Below the pieces are notes generated by a model that was not told where the DNA came from, did not search any database, and saw only the letters and a list, made by a program, of their open reading frames with translations. Below are positions 42,856 to 50,370 of a DNA stretch of 64,000 nt, piece by piece. Source of the stretch: CAYJPV01 sp964372095 (GTDB lineage Bacteria > Acidobacteriota > Vicinamibacteria > Vicinamibacterales > JAKQTR01); contig CAYJPV010000013.1 in the NCBI GenBank assembly GCA_964372095.1, positions 62,001-126,000 on the forward strand, in the 5' to 3' direction. The position numbers and the translations under genes are program-made. Numbering within the stretch: position 1 is the stretch's first letter; each line of letters opens with the position of its first letter.

Positions 42856-44857
42856 CGTGAAGGCGAAGCCGGGGCAGCGACACCTTGAACCGGGTACCGG
42901 TGGCTCCCCTGGCTGAATCTGCATTTGACGTGACGCTGATGTCGCCCTTGTGCATCTTGACGATGCCGTAGGTGACTGCGAGGCCGAGGCCCGTGCCCTG
43001 GCCGGACTTCTTGGTCGTGAAGAAGGGCTCGAAGAGTTTCGGCAGGTGCTCCGGGGGGACTCCCACCCCGGTGTCGGAGACCACGAGCACGAACTGCCCT
43101 TCGTCATCCTGTGTCTCGACGGTCAGCACGCCGCCGTCGGGCATGGCGGCGTACGCGTTCGTGACGAGGTTGATGAGGACCTGTGTGAGTTGATCGGGAT
43201 CGACTTCCACCATCGGGTCGTCCATGGCGTTGCGGACATCGAGCGAGACGTTCACCGGGGGCGGCACGCTCCGGAGGGCCTTCTGCACCAGTTCGGCGAT
43301 GTTCACGCGGTCGTGTTCCACCTTGTTCTGCCGCGCGAAGTCCAGCAGCCCGGCGACGATCTTCTTGCAGCGGTCCGCCTGTTCCACGACCATCGTCAGG
43401 TCGTCGCGGTACTCCTGGCGCTCGCCGAGCTGCTCCATGAGGAAGTGGGCGTACATGATGACGACGCCGAGCGGGTTGTTGACCTCGTGGGCGATGCCCG
43501 CCGCCAGTTGCCCCATGCTGGCCAGTTTCTCGGACCGCACGAGGGCTTCCTGCGCCGATGCCAGTTCGTCGTGCGAATGCGCCAGCTCGCGGACGGTCGA
43601 CCGCAGCTGTTCGATGCTGAACGGCAGACACATCGTAGGCTCGGCCAGGCCGACGTAGATCGCGCTGGCTAACTCGCGGCAGGACGAGTAGCCGCAGGCC
43701 CCGCAGTTGAGTTCCTGCTGCGGCTCGTGTTTGCCGAGCGTGGCCAGGAGACGCCCGAGTTCTTCCGGCGACGGGACGGGCAAGCGCAGGTCGCAGGGGG
43801 CGTAGGCGCGCGTGAGATCGAGGCTGGCCCACTGCCGGTGGCTGGCGGCCCAATCGACCGCGCTGACGCTGGAGAGGCGGCCCCGGACGAACTGGCTGAC
43901 GCGCGCCCGCCGTCCGAAGTGCGGCAGGTCCGAACTCATGCCCGGACCCATCGTGCAACCCTTGCAGAACAGCAGTTCGAGGAGCCGGGTCTCCATGATG
44001 CCCGTCTCGGCTTCCTTGATGGCCTGGGCGAATTCGGCCGGTCCTTCGCCAACCATGACGTGGCCCGTCACGAGATCTTCCTGGATGCCGGCCACCTGCA
44101 GCATGCCGCCGCTGATCGGGAACAGGCCGCCGCCGCGCGCGTGCGGCGGATCGAACTCGCATGGCGCGACCGTCTCCAGCGCGATCCCGTGTGCGGTGAA
44201 CACCCGCCGCAGTTCGGTGAACGTCAGGGCTTCATCCACCTCGCCAGCCACGAGCGGCTCGACTGCCTCACGTTTCTTCGCGATGCACGGCCCCACGAAT
44301 ACGATGCGCCGGCTCTCGCCGTACTGGGCGCGCAGCAGGCGAGCGGTGGCAATCATGGGCGAGACGATCGGCGCGAGCGAGTCGGCCAGTTGCGGGTGGT
44401 AACGCTCGACATACCCGACGACGGCCGGGCAGGTCGAAGCAATCCAGAGTTTGTCGGCATCGTCTGCCACGAGGTGCTGGTACTGCATGGCGACCAGTTC
44501 GGCACCGAACGCCACCTCGTGGACCGAGGCAAACCCGAGGGCGCGCAGGCCGCCAACGACCTGCTGGTAGCTGCTGCGAATGAACTCTGCTGGGAAACTC
44601 GGCGCCAGGATAGCGGCGACCGGTACCGGCCCGGCGAGGAGTTCTTCGACCGCCTCGACGGCCGATGCGATCCGCTTGGCGCCCTGCGTGCAGACCTTGA
44701 AGCAGACCCCGCAGCCAATGCACCGTTCCGGCAACACCTGCGCCTGGCGGTCCGCGATCCTGATGGCCTTGGCCGGGCACTCGCGCACGCACTGGTAGCA
44801 GACGCGGCATCGTTCGCCGATGGTCGAGACGAGCGGAGTCTGACTGTATGGCGTCAT
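42836..44857 (-). CDS. H-cluster-domain (HydS-like) sensor histidine kinase
   Basis: 673-residue soluble fusion. Two [4Fe-4S] sites (C17-C27, C46-C56); an iron-only hydrogenase H-domain of reduced size with STCPA (C143), GPCIAKKREA (C191) and LLFCKGCTMGPGM (C298, C301); a further Fe-S domain NCGACGYSSC (C395, C398, C403, with C420); a coiled coil; HisKA with AAGIAHEVNNPLGV (His near 467); and HATPase_c with FFTTKKSGQGTGLGLAV. All four cysteine positions needed for the H-cluster cubane are present. It resembles the putative sensory, histidine-kinase-linked group C [FeFe]-hydrogenases. It follows hydA and likely senses H2 or redox state, signalling to the receiver downstream. Confidence 0.9.
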   Translation of the reverse strand: MTPYSQTPLVSTIGERCRVCYQCVRECPAKAIRIADRQAQVLPERCIGCGVCFKVCTQGAKRIASAVEAVEELLAGPVPVAAILAPSFPAEFIRSSYQQVVGGLRALGFASVHEVAFGAELVAMQYQHLVADDADKLWIASTCPAVVGYVERYHPQLADSLAPIVSPMIATARLLRAQYGESRRIVFVGPCIAKKREAVEPLVAGEVDEALTFTELRRVFTAHGIALETVAPCEFDPPHARGGGLFPISGGMLQVAGIQEDLVTGHVMVGEGPAEFAQAIKEAETGIMETRLLELLFCKGCTMGPGMSSDLPHFGRRARVSQFVRGRLSSVSAVDWAASHRQWASLDLTRAYAPCDLRLPVPSPEELGRLLATLGKHEPQQELNCGACGYSSCRELASAIYVGLAEPTMCLPFSIEQLRSTVRELAHSHDELASAQEALVRSEKLASMGQLAAGIAHEVNNPLGVVIMYAHFLMEQLGERQEYRDDLTMVVEQADRCKKIVAGLLDFARQNKVEHDRVNIAELVQKALRSVPPPVNVSLDVRNAMDDPMVEVDPDQLTQVLINLVTNAYAAMPDGGVLTVETQDDEGQFVLVVSDTGVGVPPEHLPKLFEPFFTTKKSGQGTGLGLAVTYGIVKMHKGDISVTSNADSARGATGTRFKVSLPRLRLHGGQTLN

Positions 44858-44866
44858 TGGGCACGC

Positions 44867-45119
44867 TGGGGATTGGGGATTGGGGGTTGGGGATTGGGGT
44901 AGGCCACCTCAATCCTCCGTTCGCCCGTTCTCGGTTCGCACATCACGTTCAACACCCCCGTCGAGGCAATTCCAGCCGGCCCCGGCCCGGTCGGAAGACT
45001 TGGTGTGCTGGGAATGGGACGTTCAGTGTCTTCGTCTTCCCCNNNNNNNNNNGGGGGCATGGGGAGGTGCCGGGGCTTCGCACCCCCCCAACCCCAAACC
45101 CCAAACCCCCAACCCCCAG
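44867..45119. repeat. G-rich/C-rich heptamer element with assembly gap
   Basis: GGGGATTGGGG-type heptamers at 44867-44901 and complementary CCCCAAA/CCCCCAA units at 45082-45119 flank about 180 bases and ten N. The 262-base gap between hydA and the sensor kinase holds no gene. The arms could pair. The right arm abuts the hydA TAG. Confidence 0.8.
45043..45052. other. Assembly gap (10 N)
   Basis: Ten undetermined bases inside the heptamer element between hydA and the sensor kinase. Confidence 0.99.
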
Positions 45120-46838
45120 CTACATGACCGGGTCCCGCCGCTCGTACTGCGTGTGCAGCAGGTCATGGCTCTTGTGCGACAGCGGCTTCTCGAGGAACTC
45201 GGCGTACAGGCGCTGAATAGCCTGATTCTGGTGCGACGCCCGCGTGGCGGCATCGCGGTCGATGACGTAGAGCGCCTGCATCCGGGCCCGGACGGCGTCC
45301 GGTGACGCGGATCGCGGCTGACCGCCGCCATTGATACATCCACCCGGGCAGGTCATCACCTCGATGAAATGGATATCCGTGCGCCCGGCCTTGATCTGCT
45401 CGAGCAGTTTCCGGGCGTTGCCGAGGCCCGACACCGCCGCCACGCCGATTTCGCGCCCGGCGACGGTCACCCGGGATTCCTTGACGCCGTCCAGACCCCG
45501 CAGCGCCTGCATCCTGGGCGGGTCACCCGCGTCGCCCGTGAGGAAGAACTGCGCGGTCCGCACGGCAGCCTCGGCCACGCCCCCCGAAGCGCCGAAGATC
45601 TTGCCGGCCGACGTCCGTTCGCCAAACGGCGTGTCGGCGGCATCCGGCGGCAGGGAGGCGAGGTCGATACCGTACATCCGGATCAGTTCGGCCAGTTCGC
45701 GTGTCGTCAGCACGGCGTCGATATCCTGCAGGCCGCCGCGGCCCATCTCCTGGCGGCCGGCTTCGAACTTCTTCGCCGTGCAGGGCATGATGGCCACGCT
45801 GTAGATGGACGCGGGGTCGGCCTGGAGGCGGCGGGCCAGGAACGTCTTCACGACAGCACCCAGCATCTGCTGCGGGCTCTTGCAGGTGGACAGGTTGGGG
45901 ATCAGGTCGGGATAGAACTGCTCGACGAACTTGATCCACCCCGGCGAACAGCTCGTCATCATGGGGAGCGGTCCGCCTGTCGTCAGGCGCTGCACGAGCT
46001 CGGACGCTTCTTCCATGATCGTGAGGTCCGCGCTGAAGCCCGTGTCGAACACCCAGTCGAACCCGAGCCGGCGGAGGGCCGTGACGAGCGGACCGTCGAC
46101 GTCGAGCCCGGGTTTGAGGCCGAACTCTTCGGCCAGGCTCACCGACACCGACGGCGCGTGCTGCACGACCACGATCCGCGCCGGATCCGCCAGCGCCGCC
46201 ATCACGTCTTCGACGGCGCGCGTTTCGGAGAGGGCCCCGGTGGGGCAGACCGCCACGCACTGGCCGCAGTTGATACAACTGCTCACGTTCAGGCCTTCGT
46301 CGAAGGCCGTGCCGATGTGCGCGCGGCTGCCGCGGCCGACGAAGTCGATGGCGCCGACGGACTGGATCTCCTCGCAGGCGCGGACGCACTTGCCGCAGAG
46401 GATGCACTTTTCGGGTTCGCGGATGATCGACGGGCTGGCGACATCGAGCTTCGCGCGGGTGCGCCCACCGAAGTACCGGCGCCGGCGGACGCCGAGCTGG
46501 ATCGAGAGGTCCTGCAACTGGCAGTCGCCGTTGCGTGTGCAGTACAGGCAGTCATCCGGGTGGTTGGCGAGCAGCAGCTCGACGAGGGTGCGGCGCGCGT
46601 CGATGGCCCGGGTGGAATGGGTTTTCACCTTCAGCCCCGGCGCAGCCGGAAACGCACAGCTCGGCACGAGGTTCCGCTGGCCTTCGACTTCCACGACGCA
46701 CATGCGGCATGCGCCACTGGGCGGCAGTCCTTCGTAGTGGCACAGCGTGGGTATCTGAATGCCGGCCCGGCGGGCGGTGGCGAGCAGGGTGTCGCCGTCC
46801 TGCGCTTCAACCGTGCGGCCGTTCATTTCGAGTTTCAT
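45120..46838 (-). CDS. hydA: [FeFe]-hydrogenase catalytic subunit HydA (second copy)
   Basis: 572 residues. [2Fe-2S] domain (C33, C44, C47, C61), His-Cys3 cluster (H93, C97, C100, C106), two [4Fe-4S] sites (C145-C155, C188-C198), H-domain with TSCSPGW (C297), MPCTAKKFE (C353) and VMTCPGGC (C497, C501), then a small-subunit-like C-terminus. It lacks the 26-residue N-terminal extension and the extra C-x2-C of the first copy, and the two have clearly diverged. It is downstream of hydB with a 164-base repeat-filled gap. Expected to form a NAD- and ferredoxin-linked complex under Rex control. Confidence 0.96.
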   Translation of the reverse strand: MKLEMNGRTVEAQDGDTLLATARRAGIQIPTLCHYEGLPPSGACRMCVVEVEGQRNLVPSCAFPAAPGLKVKTHSTRAIDARRTLVELLLANHPDDCLYCTRNGDCQLQDLSIQLGVRRRRYFGGRTRAKLDVASPSIIREPEKCILCGKCVRACEEIQSVGAIDFVGRGSRAHIGTAFDEGLNVSSCINCGQCVAVCPTGALSETRAVEDVMAALADPARIVVVQHAPSVSVSLAEEFGLKPGLDVDGPLVTALRRLGFDWVFDTGFSADLTIMEEASELVQRLTTGGPLPMMTSCSPGWIKFVEQFYPDLIPNLSTCKSPQQMLGAVVKTFLARRLQADPASIYSVAIMPCTAKKFEAGRQEMGRGGLQDIDAVLTTRELAELIRMYGIDLASLPPDAADTPFGERTSAGKIFGASGGVAEAAVRTAQFFLTGDAGDPPRMQALRGLDGVKESRVTVAGREIGVAAVSGLGNARKLLEQIKAGRTDIHFIEVMTCPGGCINGGGQPRSASPDAVRARMQALYVIDRDAATRASHQNQAIQRLYAEFLEKPLSHKSHDLLHTQYERRDPVM

Positions 46839-46861
46839 CGGTTATCTCGGCACTGACACAA

Positions 46862-47002
46862 GTCAGCGGTCAGTAGGCAGTAGTCAGTAGTTAGTAGGCC
46901 CGGACCCTCAGGCGCGGGGATCCCCCGGGGCTGAAGCCCCGGGGCTACGTACCCCAAGCCCCATGTCCCACGCCCCAATCCCCAATCCCCAACCCCCAGC
47001 CC
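46862..47002. repeat. GTCAGTA heptamers, GTACGTAG hairpin and C-rich heptamers
   Basis: Five GTCAGTA-type units (46862-46896), an inverted copy of the GTACGTAG hairpin (stem CCCCGGGGCT, 46923-46944, then CTACGTAC), and C-rich heptamers (CCCCAAT, CCCCCAG) running into the hydB TAG stop at 47003. Confidence 0.85.
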
Positions 47003-48997
47003 CTAGTGCACCGCAATCGCGTGCAGGTTGCAGACATCCACGCACGTGCCGCAGGCCACGCACCGTTCGGGAATGATGTGGTGCGGGCTCTTCGGCGCGC
47101 CGATGATCGCCTCTGACGGGCAGGGTTTGACGCACATGCCGCACCCGCGGCACAGTTCCGGGTCGATCTCGTACGTGAGCAGTTCGCGGCAGGCCTTGGC
47201 CGCGCACTGCCGGTCGTAGACGTGTCCTTCGTATTCTTCGCGAAACCAGCGGAGCGTGCTCAGCACAGGATTCGGGGCCGACTGCCCGAGTCCGCACAGG
47301 CTGGTGTCCTTGATGACCTGGGCGAGGTGCTCGAGGTTCATCACGCTGCGGAACCGCTCCAGGGAGTCGAAGTCGTGCTCGCTGCGGCGGTTCCTCGTCA
47401 GGCTCTCCAGGATTTCGAGCATCCGCCGCGTGCCCTCGCGACAGGGAATACACTTGCCGCAGCTCTCACGCTGGATGAAGTCCATGAAGTACTTCGCCAC
47501 GTCCACCATGCAGGTGCCGTCGTCCATGACGACGAGGCCGCCGGATCCCATCATCGCGCCCACGTTCTTGAGCGACTCGTAGTCGATGTCGATGTCGAGA
47601 TGCGACTCGGGGATACAGCCGCCAGACGGCCCGCCAATCTGGACAGCCTTGTACGTCCGGCCGTCCGGGATGCCGCCGCCGATCGCGAAGACGATGTCGC
47701 GGAGGCTCGTGCCCATGGCCACCTCGACCAGCCCCGTACGGGCCACGTTGCCGGAGAGGGCAAACACCTTCGTGCCCTTGCTGGTGGCCGTGCCGATCGA
47801 CGAGAACCACTCGACGCCGCGTTCCACGATGCCGGGGACGTTGGCGAGGGTCTCGACGTTGTTGATGACGGTCGGTTTGCCGAACAGTCCCTTCACCGCC
47901 GGAAACGGCGGTCTCGGGCGCGGCATGCCGCGGCGGCCCTCGATGCTGTGGAGCAGCGCCGTCTCTTCGCCGCAGACGAAAGCCCCGGCGCCCATCTTCA
48001 CGACGATGTCCAGGGAGAAACCCGAGTCGAAGATGTTGTGTCCGAGCAGCCCGAAGGCGTTCGCCTCGGCGATGGCGTCGTGGAGCCGGCGGATGGCGAG
48101 CGGGTATTCCGCGCGGGTGTAGATGTACGCTTTCGACGCGCCGATGGCGTACGCCGCCAGTGCGAGCCCTTCGAGCACGCGGTGCGGATCGCCTTCAATG
48201 ACCGCGCGGTCCATGAAGGCGCCGGGGTCGCCTTCGTCGGCGTTGCAGACCATGTACTTCTGCTCCGCCGCCTGCTTGTGGGCAATCGTCCACTTGGTAC
48301 CGGTGGTGAAGCCGCCGCCGCCCCGGCCGCGCAGGCCGCTCTTCTCGACCTGCTCGCAGACCTCGCCCGGGGTCATCGTCCGCAGGGCTTTCGACAGCGC
48401 GGCGTATCCGCCCCGCGCCAGGTACTCTTCGACGCTGGCCGGATCGACGATGCCGCAGTTGGCCAGGACCCACCGGGTCTGAGGCGCGAAAAACGGATGT
48501 TCGTCGAGTCCCGGAACTGCAGGCCACGGGTCGACACCGTCGTGGCGGAACTGGCCCAGGGGCACCATCGGCAGGGTGCCGCCCGTGAAGACGGCCTCCA
48601 GCAGCGGGGCGACCTTCTTCTCGGTCACCTGGGCGAAGCTGAGGCGCGGGCGGCCGGGCAACTGGATGTCGACCAGCGGTTCTTCGACGCAGAGGCCGAT
48701 GCAGCCCACTTCGACGACATCCGCCCTGCGCCCGTGCGCCTCGAGCCACGTGCGGACGGCGGCGAGTGTCTTGGCTGCGCCGGCGCCGAGGCCGCAGGTG
48801 CCCGTGCCGACGAAGATGACCGGGTACGCCGGTGCTTCCCGGCGCATACGCGCATTCCGGTCACGGCGCCACCGCGTGCACGTGGCATCGTCGTGGCAGT
48901 TCGGGCCGTCGGCCAGGCAGGTCACCACGTTCGGGCACGGGCGATCGGGGGAGTGCCAGCAGGCGGAGCAGCATCGGGGAAAGTCGGCGCGGGTCAT
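47003..48997 (-). CDS. hydB: [FeFe]-hydrogenase HydB (NuoF-type, full length, Cys-rich N-terminus)
   Basis: 664 residues. A cysteine-rich N-terminus (CCSACWHSPDRPC..C..C..C, residues 9-40) precedes a thioredoxin-like [2Fe-2S] domain (GTGTCGLGAGA, VGCIGLC), the NuoF core (GRGGGGFTTGTKW, CNADEGDPG), the SCGKCIPCREG [4Fe-4S] site, and a C-terminal ferredoxin domain with CRGCGMCVKPC and CVACGTCVDVC. The ATG at 48997 overlaps the hydC stop (ATGA). It differs from the short copy at 446-1648, which lacks three of these modules. It carries FMN and oxidises or reduces NAD(H). Confidence 0.94.
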   Translation of the reverse strand: MTRADFPRCCSACWHSPDRPCPNVVTCLADGPNCHDDATCTRWRRDRNARMRREAPAYPVIFVGTGTCGLGAGAAKTLAAVRTWLEAHGRRADVVEVGCIGLCVEEPLVDIQLPGRPRLSFAQVTEKKVAPLLEAVFTGGTLPMVPLGQFRHDGVDPWPAVPGLDEHPFFAPQTRWVLANCGIVDPASVEEYLARGGYAALSKALRTMTPGEVCEQVEKSGLRGRGGGGFTTGTKWTIAHKQAAEQKYMVCNADEGDPGAFMDRAVIEGDPHRVLEGLALAAYAIGASKAYIYTRAEYPLAIRRLHDAIAEANAFGLLGHNIFDSGFSLDIVVKMGAGAFVCGEETALLHSIEGRRGMPRPRPPFPAVKGLFGKPTVINNVETLANVPGIVERGVEWFSSIGTATSKGTKVFALSGNVARTGLVEVAMGTSLRDIVFAIGGGIPDGRTYKAVQIGGPSGGCIPESHLDIDIDYESLKNVGAMMGSGGLVVMDDGTCMVDVAKYFMDFIQRESCGKCIPCREGTRRMLEILESLTRNRRSEHDFDSLERFRSVMNLEHLAQVIKDTSLCGLGQSAPNPVLSTLRWFREEYEGHVYDRQCAAKACRELLTYEIDPELCRGCGMCVKPCPSEAIIGAPKSPHHIIPERCVACGTCVDVCNLHAIAVH

Positions 48998-49467
48998 TTG
49001 ACCTTCGCCTCCTTCTTCAGCACCCGGACCAGGCGGTTGACGACGTCCGGCGTGGCCCCGGCGTGGAACTCGCCGTTGACGGCCACGACCGGCGCCAGAC
49101 CGCACGCGCCCAGGCACGCAACCACTTCGAGGCTGAAGAGGCCGTCGCGGGTCGTCTGGCCGGGTTTGACGTTCAAGGCCCGCTGAATCGCCTCGAGTGT
49201 CTGGGTGGATTTCTTGACGTGGCAGGCCGTGCCGCGGCACACCTGGACGTGGAAGCGGCCCAGCGGCTGGAAACGGAACTGGTTGTAGAAGGTGGCGACG
49301 CCGTAGACCTTGCTTGCCGGGAGGTTGAGGTGCTGGCCGATGCGGATGACCGATTCGCGCGAGAGATATCCGCAGGCTTCCTGGACGTCCTGCAGCAAAG
49401 GAATCAAGCCGTCGCGACGGCCTTGCTGGTACTTGCTGACGATCGGTTCGATGTCGGGCGCAATCAT
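48994..49467 (-). CDS. hydC: [FeFe]-hydrogenase HydC (NuoE family)
   Basis: 157-residue thioredoxin-like [2Fe-2S] subunit. KVYGVATFYNQF is the family hallmark, and the cluster cysteines are in CRGTAC and CLGAC. It lies 42 bases after rex and overlaps hydB, so rex-hydC-hydB-hydA reads as one operon. It shares family and length with the partial hydC at the left edge. Confidence 0.95.
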   Translation of the reverse strand: MIAPDIEPIVSKYQQGRRDGLIPLLQDVQEACGYLSRESVIRIGQHLNLPASKVYGVATFYNQFRFQPLGRFHVQVCRGTACHVKKSTQTLEAIQRALNVKPGQTTRDGLFSLEVVACLGACGLAPVVAVNGEFHAGATPDVVNRLVRVLKKEAKVK

Positions 49468-49509
49468 GTGATGAACCCCGGTTGGTTCCCCCGGCCGGCA
49501 GGCCGGGGG

Positions 49510-50178
49510 TTATCCTTCGCCGTGCGCGTGCGCGTAGTAGGCCACGCGGTCGAGCGCGGTCGACATGTCCATGTTGTCGACGAAGGTGCCCGTGGGGACG
49601 TGCAGGCGGACAGGCGCAAAATTCAGGAAACTCTTGATACCGGCGAGCACGAGGCGGTCGGTGACCGCCTGGGCCTCGGAGGCCGGTACGGCAATCACCG
49701 CGGCGCGGATACCCTCGCGGCCGAGCGTCTCCTCGAGTTGTTCCATCGCGTAGACCCGGCAGCCGTGGATGACGCGGCCCGTCCGGTCCGGCTCACGATC
49801 GAAAGCGGCCGTGAATCGAACCCAGGGCTGACGGTTGGCATAGTAGGCCAGGAGCGCGCGGCCCAGGTTGCCGACGCCGATCAGGGCGACCGACGTTTCG
49901 ATGGAGCGGGCCAGGACGACGTTGATGGCGGCGACGAGGTCTTCGGTGGCGTAACCGCGGCGGGGGCTTCCCGAGAATCCAATGGTCATCAGGTCCCGAC
50001 GGACCTGAGCCGATGTGGAGACAGCGAGGGCGGCAAGTTGGTGGGAGTAGACCTGGCCTGCGCCGCTGGCGGCCAACTCGAGCAGGATTCTTCTGTACAG
50101 GCTGAGGCGGGCGATGGTGTTGGTGGGTATTCCCGGGGCCGCGGTACGTCGTGGTGAGCTGGTCATATCTGTGAACAT
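49510..50178 (-). CDS. rex: Redox-sensing transcriptional repressor Rex
   Basis: About 222 residues from the ATG at 50178 (218 from 50166; a longer open frame to 50301 starts inside repeat DNA and is unlikely). N-terminal winged helix (TNTIARLSLYRRILLELAASG; SSAQVRRDLMTIG-type helix as TSAQVRRDL) and a Rossmann domain with VALIGVGNLGRALLAY and the C-terminal domain-swap helix. Rex binds NAD+ or NADH and leaves DNA when NADH rises. Two perfect Rex operators lie over its own promoter and start, so it is autoregulated together with hydCBA. Confidence 0.94.
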   Translation of the reverse strand: MFTDMTSSPRRTAAPGIPTNTIARLSLYRRILLELAASGAGQVYSHQLAALAVSTSAQVRRDLMTIGFSGSPRRGYATEDLVAAINVVLARSIETSVALIGVGNLGRALLAYYANRQPWVRFTAAFDREPDRTGRVIHGCRVYAMEQLEETLGREGIRAAVIAVPASEAQAVTDRLVLAGIKSFLNFAPVRLHVPTGTFVDNMDMSTALDRVAYYAHAHGEG

Positions 50179-50185
50179 CTTCACA
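50170..50185. promoter_or_regulatory. Rex operator 1
   Basis: TGTGAACATCTTCACA, a perfect TGTGAA-N4-TTCACA palindrome, overlapping the upstream candidate ATG of rex. Confidence 0.88.
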
Positions 50186-50186
50186 C

Positions 50187-50202
50187 TGTGAATCTGTTCA
50201 CA
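50187..50202. promoter_or_regulatory. Rex operator 2
   Basis: TGTGAATCTGTTCACA, a second perfect TGTGAA-N4-TTCACA palindrome, one base from operator 1. The centres are 17 bases apart. It covers the predicted transcription start. Confidence 0.9.
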
Positions 50203-50205
50203 GAT

Positions 50206-50234
50206 AAGATATGACCGTACGGCACGGATGTCAA
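50206..50234 (-). promoter_or_regulatory. Promoter of rex-hydCBA
   Basis: On the minus strand, TTGACA (50229-50234), a 17-base spacer and TATCTT (50206-50211). Transcription should start near 50199, inside Rex operator 2, so bound Rex would block RNA polymerase. Confidence 0.85.
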
Positions 50235-50248
50235 GGGGGGGGCTCTCT

Positions 50249-50370
50249 GGGGATTGGGGGTTGGGGGTTGGGGGTTGGGCCTGGGTAGGGGCAAGGGACA
50301 AGGGGCAAGGGGCAAGCGGGGGACATCCACTGTCTTTCCCTAGCCCCTAGCCCCTAGCCCCTAGTCCCTA
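50249..50370. repeat. G-rich/C-rich heptamer element around ACATCCACTGTCTT
   Basis: GGGGGTT and GGGGCAA heptamers (50249-50317), a core GGGGACATCCACTGTCTT (50319-50336), and CCCCTAG heptamers (50338-50370) whose last TAG is the hydG stop. The core is shared with 53580-53597. Confidence 0.85.

Noticed and set aside
46862..47002. Insertion sequence or transposon remnant around the hairpin
   Set aside because: No transposase or target duplication is seen; the DNA is explained by heptamers and a hairpin.
47222..49186. 654-codon plus-strand open frame opposite the second hydB
   Set aside because: Antisense of a NuoF-type gene with all its motifs; low-complexity translation.
50179..50301. Upstream in-frame extension of rex
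   Set aside because: It would be encoded by the promoter, the Rex operators and G-rich heptamers; Rex homologs start near the internal ATGs.
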